Origin: Pontiella sp.
GTDB lineage: Bacteria; Verrucomicrobiota; Kiritimatiellia; Kiritimatiellales; Pontiellaceae
Length of the DNA: 6,622 nucleotides
Direction: 5' to 3'
Assembly: GCA_029935255.1 (NCBI GenBank)
Contig: JAOZKS010000154.1
Location: 1 to 6,622, forward strand
Below are positions 6,361-6,622 of this stretch, one piece after another; position 1 is the stretch's first letter; each line of letters opens with the position of its first letter. A program made the translations under genes and the position numbers. Under the pieces are notes generated by a model. It ran no database searches, was not told the DNA's origin, and worked only from the letters and a program-made list of their open reading frames with translations.

Positions 6361-6437
6361 GCGGGAGGGAGGATGGATTCATCAACTTAAGTTCCATGCA
6401 CTGGAACCTGAAGGGGAAACGGATCCTTTCCTCCCGC
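6361..6437. repeat. Nested inverted repeat in the divergent spacer
   Basis: The outer arms GCGGGAGG (6361-6368) and CCTCCCGC (6430-6437) pair perfectly. Pairing continues inward to 6374/6423 with one G-T wobble and one bulged T at 6427, giving about 14 pairs. Inside it lies a second perfect dyad, GTTCCA (6391-6396) and TGGAAC (6402-6407), with a 5-base centre. It sits about 90 bases upstream of the DUF3108 start and about 115 bases upstream of the divergent gene. It could be an operator, a 5' leader fold or a remnant of a repeat element. No T run follows, so a terminator is unlikely. Confidence 0.55.
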
Positions 6438-6553
6438 GCCCTATCGGACGCTTCGGTGTCATTTAATTTGAGACAACTCGCACGAAAGATCAGCTGGCAT
6501 CCAATACTGCGGTTATATACCTTACTTAGCATCACAAAAAACAAAGGCCATCC

Positions 6554-6622
6554 ATGAATTCAAAACGACTCTTACTCTGCACCCTCGCAAGCACCCAGCT
6601 GGCGATGGCAGACTTCCGGACT
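6554..6622 (+). CDS. Start of an exported protein of unknown function, cut by window edge
   Basis: Only 23 codons are visible. They read as a Sec signal: MNSKR, a hydrophobic stretch LLLCTLAS, then a likely signal peptidase I site AMA before DFRT. An AAAGG lies 6 bases before the ATG and supports the start. The mature part is too short to place in a family. A mature start resembling DFRT-W occurs in some PVC-group exported proteins with an SHD1-like domain, but nothing visible here tests that. The gene is divergent from the envelope operon and may share regulation through the 280-base spacer. Confidence 0.65.
   Translation, partial: MNSKRLLLCTLASTQLAMADFRT

Larger units (their letters stand above)
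6274..6553. other. Divergent intergenic region with likely promoters for both directions
   Basis: The spacer separates the minus-strand operon from the plus-strand gene at 6554, so promoters for both should lie here. An AT-rich TATATA at 6514-6519 is the best -10-like site and reads similarly on both strands, but no matching -35 box is seen at 16-18 bases. The nested inverted repeat at 6361-6437 is the only clear structure. A 69-codon minus-strand open frame across 6335-6544 has no ribosome site and overlaps these signals, so I treat it as non-coding. Confidence 0.5.

Noticed and set aside
6335..6544. 69-codon minus-strand open frame in the divergent spacer
   Set aside because: It has no Shine-Dalgarno, no recognisable protein pattern, and covers the inverted repeat and promoter-like sequences.

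Overview
The window suggests a Gram-negative bacterium of moderate GC content. Several products carry Sec or lipoprotein signals, two small lipoproteins resemble the outer-membrane BamE/SmpA type, and one exported protein is a DUF3108 member. The mix of a DUF3108 protein, several orphan lipoproteins, an unusual M19 dipeptidase-like protein and a symporter fused to a binding protein is what I would expect from the PVC group (Verrucomicrobiota/Kiritimatiellota). That placement is an impression from gene content and cannot be proven here.

Layout. From 6273 down to 1100 on the minus strand lies a compact five-gene cluster, probably one operon. In transcription order it holds an exported DUF3108 protein (6273-5503), a helical lipoprotein (5485-4460), a BamE-like lipoprotein (4393-3992), a second BamE-like lipoprotein whose start overlaps the previous stop by 4 bases (3995-3384), and a 739-residue membrane protein (3319-1100). 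The membrane protein joins a sodium:dicarboxylate symporter (SDF/DAACS) domain to a C-terminal periplasmic solute-binding domain (SBP_bac_3). A 315-base spacer follows, with a perfect short palindrome, an inverted repeat and a possible 40-codon ORF. After it comes a minus-strand M19 (renal/membrane dipeptidase family) gene with a strong ribosome binding site, cut by the left window edge. At the right end a divergent plus-strand gene begins at 6554 with a signal peptide and is cut after 23 codons. The 280-base divergent spacer contains a nested inverted repeat (6361-6437).

How the genes may work together. All readable products act at or outside the inner membrane. The cluster combines four exported or lipid-anchored envelope proteins with a secondary transporter that carries its own tethered binding domain. 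The neighbouring dipeptidase-like protein could release or bind a small peptide or amino-acid-like ligand, but it lacks several metal ligands expected of the family. The symporter and binding domains also lack several residues that recognise standard amino acids in well-studied relatives. The most notable object is therefore the symporter-binding protein fusion, probably for an atypical solute, embedded in a lipoprotein-rich operon. No CRISPR array, rRNA, tRNA or insertion sequence was recognised.
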